Source: Alphaproteobacteria bacterium (GTDB lineage Bacteria > Pseudomonadota > Alphaproteobacteria > Rhodobacterales > Rhodobacteraceae). From it: a DNA stretch of 48,924 nt. Location of the stretch: contig JAADIJ010000054.1 of assembly GCA_013151335.1 (NCBI GenBank), forward strand, positions 1-48,924. The letters run 5' to 3'. Shown here in pieces: positions 8,510 through 16,015 of this stretch (positions are counted from its first letter, which is position 1; each line of letters opens with the position of its first letter). The position numbers and the translations under genes are program-made. The notes below the pieces were generated by a model. It was not told the origin of the DNA. It was given only the letters and a program-made list of their open reading frames with translations, and made no database searches.

Positions 8510-8564
8510 CACCGCCTCCGAACCCCGCAATCCCAACTTAAAGCACCCCTGACGGTATTTCGCC

Positions 8565-8601
8565 AGTCGAAAAACGACATGGAAAATGGCCGTTTTTGAC
8601 T
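8565..8601. promoter_or_regulatory. Interrupted 11-bp inverted repeat in divergent promoter region
   Basis: Between the GMC gene (start 8509, minus) and the hydrolase gene (start 8660, plus) the sequence reads AGTC-g-AAAAACG, 14 bp, then CGTTTTTGACT. The arms match over 11 bp with a single unpaired G in the left arm. The right arm contains TTGACT (8596-8601), which could be a plus-strand -35. The position suggests a regulator site shared by both transcripts. A transcription terminator is unlikely because neither neighbour ends here. Confidence 0.45.
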
Positions 8602-8659
8602 TGAAACTTGGCGGCGCTTCATGCGTTGTACAGGCAAATTTTCAAAGGAGTCGCGAGCC

Positions 8660-10210
8660 ATGTCCGATCCCACCAACGTTCTTTTTATCGTCATCGACCA
8701 GCTTCGCGCCGATTGCGTCAGCGGCGCTCTGGCCGAGCATGTGGCCATGCCCAATATCCGCGCTTTTGCCGCTGATGCGGTGAGCTTTTCGCACCATTTC
8801 AGCGTGACCAATCCTTGTGGACCGTCGCGCGCCAGCATCCTCACCGGGCTTTATGCCATGAACCATCGCTCGGTCAGAAACGGCACGCCGCTGTCTGACG
8901 GGCTGACCAATCTGGCGCTGGAAATGCGCGCGCATGGCTATAACCCGGAGCTGTTTGGCTATACTGATACCAGCCGTGATCCGCGTGGCAAATCGCCCGA
9001 TGATCCGGTGTTGCACAACTACGAAGAGGTGTTGCCGGGCTTTACCGAGATCATCCAGATGCGTCCGGACAGCGGCAATGCTGCTTGGCAAAAATACCTC
9101 AAAGACAAGGGTTACGACCTGCCGAGTTATGACGATTTCTATATTCCGGTGCCACCTGTAGCCGGGCAAGCGCCCTATCCCGATGACCCCGCGTTTTACC
9201 GCGCCGAGGACAGCGATACCGCCTTTTTGACCGATGCGTTTTTGGCCCATAACCGCGCCAATCCCACCCCCGGCTGGTTCGCGCTTTTGACCTATATCCG
9301 CCCGCATCCCCCGCTGGTGGCCCCTGAGCCTTACAACAAAATGTACACGCCTGCGGACATGCCGTTGCCCGAACGGATGGCCACGACCAAGGCCGAAGAG
9401 GCGGTGCATCCCATGCTGGCGGCACAACGTCAGCGCCCGCCAATGGAGGCGGCGGTCGATGGATGTTGGGGTCAGATCAGCGCTGGTGTTGATGCGGATA
9501 TAAGGCTGATGCGCGCGCTTTATTTCGGCCTGATAACCGAGGTTGACCTGCATGTGGGCCGCGTGATCGAGCATCTGAAACAGACCGGACAATATGAAAA
9601 CACCAAGATAATCCTAACCGCAGATCATGGAGAGATGTTGGGCGACCACCATATGTGGGGGAAATCTCACGTTTATGACCCTGCATATCGTGTGCCGCTG
9701 ATTATCCGCGATCCCGCTTGCCGCGACACCAATGGCACCACGGTAAGCCATCTGACGGAGTCGGTTGATATCACGCCGACGATCCTTGATCTGGCGGGGC
9801 GCTCTGTTCCCGGCTCGATGGACGGGCGATCCTTGCGTCCGTTTTTAAGCGCAAACGTCCCTGAAAACTGGCGCGATGCCGTGCATCTGGAGCTTGATCT
9901 CGGCGAACCGATCCAAGCCACCGCCGTTCAGCGCAAATGCAAGCTCGACCTTCACGACGCCAATCTGGCGATCCTGCGCGAGGCTGAATTCAAGCTTGTG
10001 CATTTCAACGGAGGTCTGCCGCCCTTGCTGTTTGATTTGAAAAACGACCCGACCGAGATGCACAATCTTGCCGATGACCCCGCCCATATGCCCACGCTGC
10101 TCAGGCTTACGCAAAAGCTGCTTAGTCACCGGATGCGGCACATGGATCGCACATTGTCGGATTTGACCATCACTTCGGACGGGGTGATCGGCGAGATTCC
10201 CGCGCTTTAA
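8660..10210 (+). CDS. Sulfatase-superfamily hydrolase, phosphonate monoester hydrolase (PMH)-like
   Basis: A 516-residue alkaline-phosphatase-superfamily enzyme. It keeps the residues known for Rhizobium/Burkholderia phosphonate monoester hydrolases: metal ligands Asp13 and Gln14 (VIDQLRAD), the formylglycine precursor Cys53 in CGPSRAS (C-x-P-x-R), Asn74, a Thr near 102-104 in GYTDT, His216 (RPHPP), Asp322-His323 (TADHGE) and Lys335 (WGKSH). Late landmarks LITEVDLHVGRV, YDPAYRVPLI and LPPLLFDLKNDPTE also fit PMH better than arylsulfatases. PMHs cleave phosphonate monoesters and phosphodiesters and are promiscuous. A formylglycine-generating enzyme elsewhere in the genome is needed. ATG 8660 has AAAGGAG 9 nt upstream; an in-frame ATG at 8621 is poorer. 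The gene sits between a GMC/dehydratase pair and an importer-phnWX block. No signal peptide is seen, so action is cytoplasmic. Confidence 0.9.
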   Translation: MSDPTNVLFIVIDQLRADCVSGALAEHVAMPNIRAFAADAVSFSHHFSVTNPCGPSRASILTGLYAMNHRSVRNGTPLSDGLTNLALEMRAHGYNPELFGYTDTSRDPRGKSPDDPVLHNYEEVLPGFTEIIQMRPDSGNAAWQKYLKDKGYDLPSYDDFYIPVPPVAGQAPYPDDPAFYRAEDSDTAFLTDAFLAHNRANPTPGWFALLTYIRPHPPLVAPEPYNKMYTPADMPLPERMATTKAEEAVHPMLAAQRQRPPMEAAVDGCWGQISAGVDADIRLMRALYFGLITEVDLHVGRVIEHLKQTGQYENTKIILTADHGEMLGDHHMWGKSHVYDPAYRVPLIIRDPACRDTNGTTVSHLTESVDITPTILDLAGRSVPGSMDGRSLRPFLSANVPENWRDAVHLELDLGEPIQATAVQRKCKLDLHDANLAILREAEFKLVHFNGGLPPLLFDLKNDPTEMHNLADDPAHMPTLLRLTQKLLSHRMRHMDRTLSDLTITSDGVIGEIPAL

Positions 10211-11544
10211 GCGATTTGCGCTGGCAAAGTTATGCCAAATGTCGCGCCTTGCCCCGGCTCGCTGACAAGTTCGATTTCGCCGCCATGCGCTGTCACGATC
10301 GCCTTGGCGATGGTCAGACCAAGACCGGAGCCGCCCGTAGCGTGATGGTCGCTCGCCTCGCCAAGTGTAAAGCGGTCAAACACCTTTGATTGCTGGTCTT
10401 TGGCGATGCCTTTCCCGTGGTCTTTTATGGTCAGACGCAAGCTGCCATTATCGCGGCCAGCCTCAATCTTGACGGTCGATCCCTTGGGCGAAAACTTAAT
10501 CGCGTTGGACAAAAGATTGGTCATAACCTGTACCAGTCGCGCTTGATCGCCGTGCAGATTCAGGGGTTCGTCAACAGCTGAAAAGGCCACCTCTACTTGA
10601 TGAAGTCGCGCGAAATCAGCGGTGTCCGTGATCGCCTTTTGCAGGATGTCGTTGAGGTTAACCTCCTCCAGCTCATATGCCATTTTGCCGGCATCCATAC
10701 GCACCAGATCCAGAATATCGTTGACCAATAGCAGCAATCGCGCGGCGTTTTTCTCGGCGATATCCAAAAGTGAGCGCGCCTTCTTGGGCAGCTTGCCAGC
10801 CGCTCCGCTAGTGACCAGTCGCAAGCCGCCAATAACCGAGGTCATGGGGGTTCTGAGCTCGTGGCTCATCACCGAAATAAACTCTGATTTCGCGGTTTCG
10901 GCTTCTTTCTGCGAAGTGATATCCTGAACCGTACCGTAGATTTTGGACGAGCCGGTCGCGCCATCCCGACCGGATTTCGCATGCGCCCGCAACCATTTTG
11001 GCTGGCCGTCTTTGGTCAATATCCGAAACGTGACGTCGAGCGTATCAGAGCCTTGAAAAAATACGTTAAACTTGTTTTTAATCTCGTCGGTTTCGTTGGG
11101 ATGAACATTTTGAAACAACGCCGCCAGCGCCTCGTCTGCGGTTTGGGGCGTGGTGTCAAAAATCCGGTGCATCTGGGCCGACCAATAAAACCCGTCATGG
11201 GCCTCGTTCACCTCCCAAGAGCCGATCTGGCCAAGCTGTTGGGCCTCGATAAACATGTCACGTTTGCGTTTTAACCAGTTTTCGGCCTCTTGGCGCGCCA
11301 AAACATAAGGCCGCACGACCCAGAAATAGACCAGCGGGCTGGCAAAGGCGACCAGAACGGTCACGTCCAGCATGGGAAAAAACCATTGCGTGCTTGTGCC
11401 CAACATATGTATTCTGGCCGGCATCATCGGCAGCGTGTACATAATCAGCCCCTCGACGAGAAAAATCACCAGGGAAATCTTAACGATAAACACAGTGGCA
11501 GAGACGCCCTGCGAGCGGTATTTACGACGTTTGGTCAAAACCAT
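10207..11544 (-). CDS. Membrane PAS-domain sensor histidine kinase
   Basis: A 445-residue kinase. Two membrane helices (about 16-36 and 57-78) leave a short periplasmic loop of about 20 residues. A PAS_3-type domain spans about 105-215 with the GSWEVNEAHDGFYWSAQMHRIF start and a C-terminal YGTVQDITSQKEAE. The HisKA domain has the phospho-acceptor His228 in SHELRTPM, and the ATPase domain shows the N box NLLSNAIKFSP, G1 DHGKGIA and G2 GGSGLGLTIAK. There is no receiver domain, and no response regulator gene lies nearby, so its partner is elsewhere. Its stop overlaps the stop of the convergent hydrolase gene (TTAA). It follows the importer genes on the same strand after 186 bp. That spacer holds no gene; it has a short GCGGT-GTT-ACCGC hairpin at 11711-11723 without a T run. 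Confidence 0.93.
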   Translation of the reverse strand: MVLTKRRKYRSQGVSATVFIVKISLVIFLVEGLIMYTLPMMPARIHMLGTSTQWFFPMLDVTVLVAFASPLVYFWVVRPYVLARQEAENWLKRKRDMFIEAQQLGQIGSWEVNEAHDGFYWSAQMHRIFDTTPQTADEALAALFQNVHPNETDEIKNKFNVFFQGSDTLDVTFRILTKDGQPKWLRAHAKSGRDGATGSSKIYGTVQDITSQKEAETAKSEFISVMSHELRTPMTSVIGGLRLVTSGAAGKLPKKARSLLDIAEKNAARLLLLVNDILDLVRMDAGKMAYELEEVNLNDILQKAITDTADFARLHQVEVAFSAVDEPLNLHGDQARLVQVMTNLLSNAIKFSPKGSTVKIEAGRDNGSLRLTIKDHGKGIAKDQQSKVFDRFTLGEASDHHATGGSGLGLTIAKAIVTAHGGEIELVSEPGQGATFGITLPAQIA

Positions 11545-11730
11545 TTTAAGGCTGCTCCGGGTATTCGTTACTTAATTACAGGTATTCTGGGAAGGCCAAC
11601 CGCTTTCGTGTTCACCGGTTATCCGTCCAAGCAACATGCAAGGCGACAACCCAAAAAGCGGGAATTGGGAGGTATTACATTAAAGATGGTTAACGGCAAC
11701 CGGTAAATCGGCGGTGTTACCGCAGTCGCG

Positions 11731-12741
11731 CTAGGCCGGAACCTCGGTTTCAGCCAACTCGCGCCAACGGTGGCAAGCGACGTTATGCTCGGAGCCAGAG
11801 CTTTCCAACTTCGGCTCGTCCTTGCGACAAATATCAATCGCAAACGGGCAACGCGTGTTGAATTTACAGCCCGGAGGCGGATTGGTCGGCGACGGGATTT
11901 CACCCTCAAGCTTTTGCGCGGTGCCACGGGCATCAGGATCAAGCGACGGAATCGCCGACAGCAAGGCCTTGGTATAGGGATGGCGCGGAGCGGCAAAAAG
12001 TTCGCGCGTGGGGGCGGTTTCAACCAGACGGCCCAGATACATGACGGCCACATGGTCACAAATATGCGCAACCACGCTGAGGTCATGGCTGATGAACAAA
12101 AACGTCAGCCCCATCTCCTGCTGGATCGATTTGAGCAGGTTCAAAACATCGGCCTGAATGGACACATCAAGTGCGGCAACACTCTCGTCGGCGACCACGA
12201 ATTGCGGCGCAGAAACCAGCGCGCGGGCGATGGAAATCCTTTGACGCTGACCGCCGGAAAATGCGTGGGGGAAACGGCGCAGATGCTCAAGGTTAAGACG
12301 GCATTTAGCAGCAATCTCGCGCACCCGGGCATCGGTCTCCTCGCGCGTTTTGGTCAGGCCCATCACTTGGAGCGGCTCGGCGATGATGTCGCGCACGGTC
12401 ATGCGCGGGCTGAGCGCCGCATAGGGGTCTTGGAAAATAAGCTGCGCGCGGCTGCGATAATCCTTGAGCTGTTTATCGTCGATTGTCGTCAGATCGTAGT
12501 TAACCTCGCCGTCGTCATACTTAATACTGCCACGGGTAATGGGGGCGGCCCGCAACAATGCGCGACCAAAAGTGGTCTTGCCCGATCCGCTCTCGCCGAC
12601 CAGCCCGAAAAAGCTGCCGCGCGTGATATCCACGCTAACGCTTTCGACCGCGCGCACCACGGGTTTGGGGCCGATAAGCCCACCTCTGAGCGGGTAATGC
12701 ACCGACAAATCACGGGTCGAAATCAGGGGTTTTTCGCTCAT
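11731..12741 (-). CDS. ABC transporter ATPase, OppF/DppF type
   Basis: A 336-residue ATPase of the peptide/nickel/oligosaccharide importer class. It has Walker A GESGSGKTT (about 51-59), the Q-loop IFQDPYAALSPR, the signature FSGGQRQRISIARAL (about 166-180), Walker B VVADESVAALDVS, and a C-terminal oligopeptide-transporter domain with a Cys-rich end (PPGCKFNTRCPFA, then CRKDEP and ACHRW) expected to bind a 4Fe-4S cluster in this family. In Walker B the residue after the catalytic Glu is Ser where Pro is usual; Asp and Glu are kept. The ATG at 12741 overlaps the previous ATPase gene by 4 bp. It pairs with that ATPase to drive the 13736-15887 permease. Confidence 0.95.
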   Translation of the reverse strand: MSEKPLISTRDLSVHYPLRGGLIGPKPVVRAVESVSVDITRGSFFGLVGESGSGKTTFGRALLRAAPITRGSIKYDDGEVNYDLTTIDDKQLKDYRSRAQLIFQDPYAALSPRMTVRDIIAEPLQVMGLTKTREETDARVREIAAKCRLNLEHLRRFPHAFSGGQRQRISIARALVSAPQFVVADESVAALDVSIQADVLNLLKSIQQEMGLTFLFISHDLSVVAHICDHVAVMYLGRLVETAPTRELFAAPRHPYTKALLSAIPSLDPDARGTAQKLEGEIPSPTNPPPGCKFNTRCPFAIDICRKDEPKLESSGSEHNVACHRWRELAETEVPA

Positions 12742-13739
12742 GACGCGCGGCCTCCTTTGGTCGCAAGATGGCAGGCGGCGCGGTGATTGGCGTCGATCTG
12801 GACAAATTCGGGTATCTCAGTGTTGCATTTGCCCGCGATTGCCACTGAACAGCGGGTGTGAAACACGCATCCCGGTGGCCGCTCGAGCGGTGAGGGAATA
12901 TCGCCAGGGATCGGAACCAGCGGCGAGTCCATATCCTCGAGATCGGGCAACGCCGCCAGCAGCCCTTGGGTATAGGGATGGGCGGGGGTGCGAATAACTT
13001 CGCGCACGGGGCCTTGCTCGACGATGCGGCCAAGATACATCACGGCCACGTTGTCGGCGGTTTGCGCGATCACGCCGAGATCATGGGTGATGAAGATGAT
13101 CCCCATACCGAAATCGTCAACCAGATCTTTCATCAAATCAATCACTTGCGCCTGAATGGTCACGTCAAGCGCCGTGGTCGGCTCGTCCGCGATCAGCAAT
13201 TTCGGCTTGGTCGACAGAGCCATCGCGATCATCGCACGTTGACGCATCCCGCCCGAAAGCTCGAACGCGAACTGCTTGAACCGTTTGGAGGCATCCGAAA
13301 TACCCACGCGATCCAGCATTTCAATCGACACTTCGCGCGCGCGCTTCTTGGTCATATCGGTGTGGATTAGCAACTGCTCGACCATCTGGTCGCCAATAGA
13401 GATCGCCGGGGCGAAGCTGGCCATCGGCTCCTGGAAGATCATCGAGATCGCACCGCCGCGCACCACCTGCATGTCGCGGCTGCTTTTCAGCGACATGATA
13501 TCAACCGCCCAATCGGCAAGATGAAGGGTGATTTTGGTGCTGTCGGAGTAATGGGCATTGCCGGGATTGAGCTTCATCAAGGCTTTGGCCGTGACCGATT
13601 TGCCAGAGCCGCTTTCGCCAACCAGCCCCATCACCTCGCCTTGTTTTAGCGAGAACGACACATCGTCAACAGCGGTGATCCGCCCCTCGTCCGTGTCAAA
13701 TTGCAAGGTGAGGTTTTCAACATTCAACAGGCTGGTCAT
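12738..13739 (-). CDS. ABC transporter ATPase, OppD/DppD type
   Basis: A 333-residue ATPase, partner of the downstream OppF-type protein. Visible elements are Walker A GESGSGKSVTAKAL (about 39-52), the Q-loop IFQEPMASFAPA, the signature ELSGGMRQRAMIAMAL, Walker B LLIADEPTTALDVT, and the family C-terminal domain with PPGCVFHTRCSVA and a final RAACHL. Both active-site halves look intact. An unusual insert near residues 60-85 (GNAHYSDSTKITLHLADW) lengthens the segment between Walker A and the Q-loop. The gene overlaps the permease gene upstream by 4 bp (ATGA) and the next ATPase gene downstream by 4 bp, so the four-gene transporter core is a single translationally coupled unit. Confidence 0.95.
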   Translation of the reverse strand: MTSLLNVENLTLQFDTDEGRITAVDDVSFSLKQGEVMGLVGESGSGKSVTAKALMKLNPGNAHYSDSTKITLHLADWAVDIMSLKSSRDMQVVRGGAISMIFQEPMASFAPAISIGDQMVEQLLIHTDMTKKRAREVSIEMLDRVGISDASKRFKQFAFELSGGMRQRAMIAMALSTKPKLLIADEPTTALDVTIQAQVIDLMKDLVDDFGMGIIFITHDLGVIAQTADNVAVMYLGRIVEQGPVREVIRTPAHPYTQGLLAALPDLEDMDSPLVPIPGDIPSPLERPPGCVFHTRCSVAIAGKCNTEIPEFVQIDANHRAACHLATKGGRAS

Positions 13740-14878
13740 CTTTTGGCATCCCCGTAGGGATCAGCCGCATCTCGCAACCCGTCCCCGACAAAAACAAAGG
13801 CAAGAACGAGGACGATGAAAAAGATCACCGGAATGAAATACCATTGATAATTCAGCAAAACATCGGCCTTGGTCACGTTTTGCAACATCACGCCAAGCGA
13901 ATTAACCGGATCTTTCAACCCCAAGCCGATAAACGACAGCGCGGTTTCGCTCAGCACCATATAAGGGAACGAGATCACCAGATCGACGATGATATAGCTG
14001 GTGAAACTTGGCAGCAGATGTTTGCGAATAATATGCGGGGCCGAGGCACCACAAAGCTGGGCCGCCAGTACATATTCCTGATTTCGCTCGGTCAAAAGAT
14101 GGGTTCGCACACGTCGCGCGAGCGTGGGCCAGCCGATAAATCCAAGGATAATAGAGATGAAAAAGAACCTCGCTTCCGCACTCCATTCACTGGGAATAAA
14201 CGCCGCGAGCGCCATGAACAGCGGGATCGCGGGCACGGTTCGCACAGCATCGGTAATCATCTGCAATATAGAGTCGATCCAGCCGCCGTAATAGCCGGAC
14301 ACCCCCCCGATAATCAGCGCCATAACGAAAGCGATAAACACACCGATTGTACCCACCGCAAGCGAGGTGTTGATGGCGTGAAAGGTGCGCGAAAAGATGT
14401 CTTTACCGGCACTATCGGTACCAAACAGGTGGATTTTGCCGCTGTCGACGCCAAAAAGATGGGTCTGAAACCGCATGCCGAACAGCTTATATTTGTCGCC
14501 CTTGGGAAACAGCACCACATAGCGGCGCGCAGTGCGATCAACCGTGGTCACCCAGCGGAAATTTGTCTCGATCGAGCGCACGCGAGACACGGTATAAATG
14601 AAAGGCCGCGCCGAAAACCCGTTCTCGTCCCAGAATTTGGGAATCTCGGGTGCGCCGTTTTGATAATCTTTGTCGCGGCCAGCGATGGTTGGATCGTAAG
14701 GCGTCAAAAACGGCGCAAACAAGCCTGACAGGATCAGGAAAATCAGCACCCAAGCCCCGACCATCGCGGCTTTTTGCTTCTTGAACCGGGTCCAGATCAA
14801 CTGGCCTTGCGAGGCGGTGAAATAGGCCTCTTTCAGCTTTTGGTCCACAGTGGCATCTACATTGGTCGTATCTGTCAT
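13736..14878 (-). CDS. ABC transporter permease, OppC/DppC type with enlarged periplasmic region
   Basis: A 380-residue inner-membrane permease. After a cytoplasmic tail (about 1-30) and the first helix (about 37-55) there is a region of roughly 95 residues before the core, running from DPTIAGRDKDYQNG to HLFGTDSAGKDIFSR. That is much longer than in typical DppC; similar long loops occur in oligosaccharide- and YejE-like subfamilies. The core has five further helices and the EAA-type ATPase-contact loop around LCGASAPHIIRKHLLP (about 270-285). The enlarged loop probably contacts the large binding protein. Start ATG 14878 lies 4 nt after the stop of the partner permease, with a GGGATGA-type site; an ATG at 14908 inside that gene is less likely. 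Confidence 0.94.
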   Translation of the reverse strand: MTDTTNVDATVDQKLKEAYFTASQGQLIWTRFKKQKAAMVGAWVLIFLILSGLFAPFLTPYDPTIAGRDKDYQNGAPEIPKFWDENGFSARPFIYTVSRVRSIETNFRWVTTVDRTARRYVVLFPKGDKYKLFGMRFQTHLFGVDSGKIHLFGTDSAGKDIFSRTFHAINTSLAVGTIGVFIAFVMALIIGGVSGYYGGWIDSILQMITDAVRTVPAIPLFMALAAFIPSEWSAEARFFFISIILGFIGWPTLARRVRTHLLTERNQEYVLAAQLCGASAPHIIRKHLLPSFTSYIIVDLVISFPYMVLSETALSFIGLGLKDPVNSLGVMLQNVTKADVLLNYQWYFIPVIFFIVLVLAFVFVGDGLRDAADPYGDAKR

Positions 14879-14882
14879 GTGA

Positions 14883-15887
14883 TCATCCCAAAATACTGCG
14901 TCGAACACGCGGATCGGTTATTGCCAGCAGAATATCCGTCAGGAAATTCAGCGCAACGATGCTGGCGGTCAGCAAGAAGATAATCGCCCCCGCAAGCTGC
15001 TGATCGTTAGAGCGCGCAAGCGACTCAATCAACAACGAGCCCGCTTCGGTTAGCGTCAAAATCAAGGCGATAATAGGCAACTCGTTGAAAATACGGTTCA
15101 AATCAAACCCCAGCGAGTTGATGATCGGACCAAGTGCATGCCGCGCCGGATATCGCCAGAGCAGCCTTCGCCCCGAGACCCCTCGCGCAGCGGCGGCGGT
15201 CACGTAAAGCTTGCCGATCTCGTCGGACATCAGCGCGCGCACGGTTTGAATAGCAAAAGCGGTCGCCGACCAGCCAAGGATAAACACCGGCAGCCACGCT
15301 CGCGATAAAAAGTCGATCACTCGATCATAGGACCAGGCCGCGTCTCGAAACTCCTTTGAAAACAGTCCGGTTAGACTGTCGCCAAACACCACGGTCGAAA
15401 ACAGCATGATCATCAGCGCCAGCAAGAAATTCGGCAGCGCCAGACCCATATAGCTGACCAGCCGCAACGAGTTGTTCAGGACCGCGCTTTTGGAGGTGGC
15501 CGAGATGATCCCGACCGGAATGGCAATCGCGTAAGCAAAGGCCAGTGCTGTCAGGCTGATCCCCAGCGAAATCCAGAACTTCTCGCCCAGCAGACGGCTG
15601 ATATTCAAGCGCAGGATGCAGCTTTCGCCAAAATCGCCCTGAAACGCGTTGGTAATCCATGTCACCCAGCGCACCATAAACGGCTTGTCCAGACCAAGAC
15701 GCACGCGCTCGACATCAATATCGGCAATCGAGATCATACTGCCTTGGGTGTTCTTAAAGGCCAGATACCGCTCGGCGCAATCGCCGGGCACCATCTCCAT
15801 CAGCGAAAAAACGATAAACGATACGATCACGAGCGTAAGCACCGCCAACGAGGCGCGGATTGCTACGAAACGGGCAAAGAGAAGCAT
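14883..15887 (-). CDS. ABC transporter permease, OppB/DppB type
   Basis: A 334-residue inner-membrane permease. An N-terminal helix (about 8-30) ends in SLMEMVPGD, a hallmark of the OppB/DppB/YejB group (compare VPGDPA). It is followed by a periplasmic segment with VERVRLGLDKPFMVRWVTW and GDFGES. Five more helices and the EAA-type loop YVTAAAARGVSGRRLLWRYPARHAL (about 225-250) make the core. It pairs with the OppC-type protein encoded next. It starts 128 bp after the binding-protein gene, a space that holds two stem-loops, so expression of the permease genes may be lower than that of the binding protein. Confidence 0.95.
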   Translation of the reverse strand: MLLFARFVAIRASLAVLTLVIVSFIVFSLMEMVPGDCAERYLAFKNTQGSMISIADIDVERVRLGLDKPFMVRWVTWITNAFQGDFGESCILRLNISRLLGEKFWISLGISLTALAFAYAIAIPVGIISATSKSAVLNNSLRLVSYMGLALPNFLLALMIMLFSTVVFGDSLTGLFSKEFRDAAWSYDRVIDFLSRAWLPVFILGWSATAFAIQTVRALMSDEIGKLYVTAAAARGVSGRRLLWRYPARHALGPIINSLGFDLNRIFNELPIIALILTLTEAGSLLIESLARSNDQQLAGAIIFLLTASIVALNFLTDILLAITDPRVRRSILG

Positions 15888-15963
15888 TTGGTTATTCCTG
15901 TTTGCCGGGCGCTCAGGTCAGATAAAATCCGCGAAAGGCGCCAGGTCATTTTATAGTTGATGA

Positions 15964-16014
15964 CGGGCCGGAAAAACCAGCCCGCCACAGTCTTTATGAT
16001 CGTATCAGACGATC
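15964..16014 (-). promoter_or_regulatory. Two stem-loops between binding-protein and permease genes
   Basis: Directly after the binding-protein stop (16016) on the minus strand, GATCGT-atcag-ACGATC (15998-16014) forms a perfect 6-bp stem. A second hairpin, CGGGCcGG-aaaaa-CCaGCCCG (15964-15984), has an 8-bp stem with one mismatch. Neither is followed by a T run. This is the usual place for mRNA-stabilising or partial-terminating structures that give more binding protein than permease. The sequence pairing is plain; the function is inferred. Confidence 0.5.
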
Positions 16015-16015
16015 C

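Noticed and set aside
8660-10210. Assignment as choline sulfatase or arylsulfatase
   Set aside because: The Asp-Gln metal pair, WGK Lys, LITEVD and late YDPAYRVPLI / LPPLLFDLKNDP landmarks match phosphonate monoester hydrolases better.
11711-11723. GCGGT-GTT-ACCGC hairpin after the importer ATPase gene as a terminator
   Set aside because: Only a 5-bp stem and no T run; kept as a remark in the kinase entry, not as a feature.
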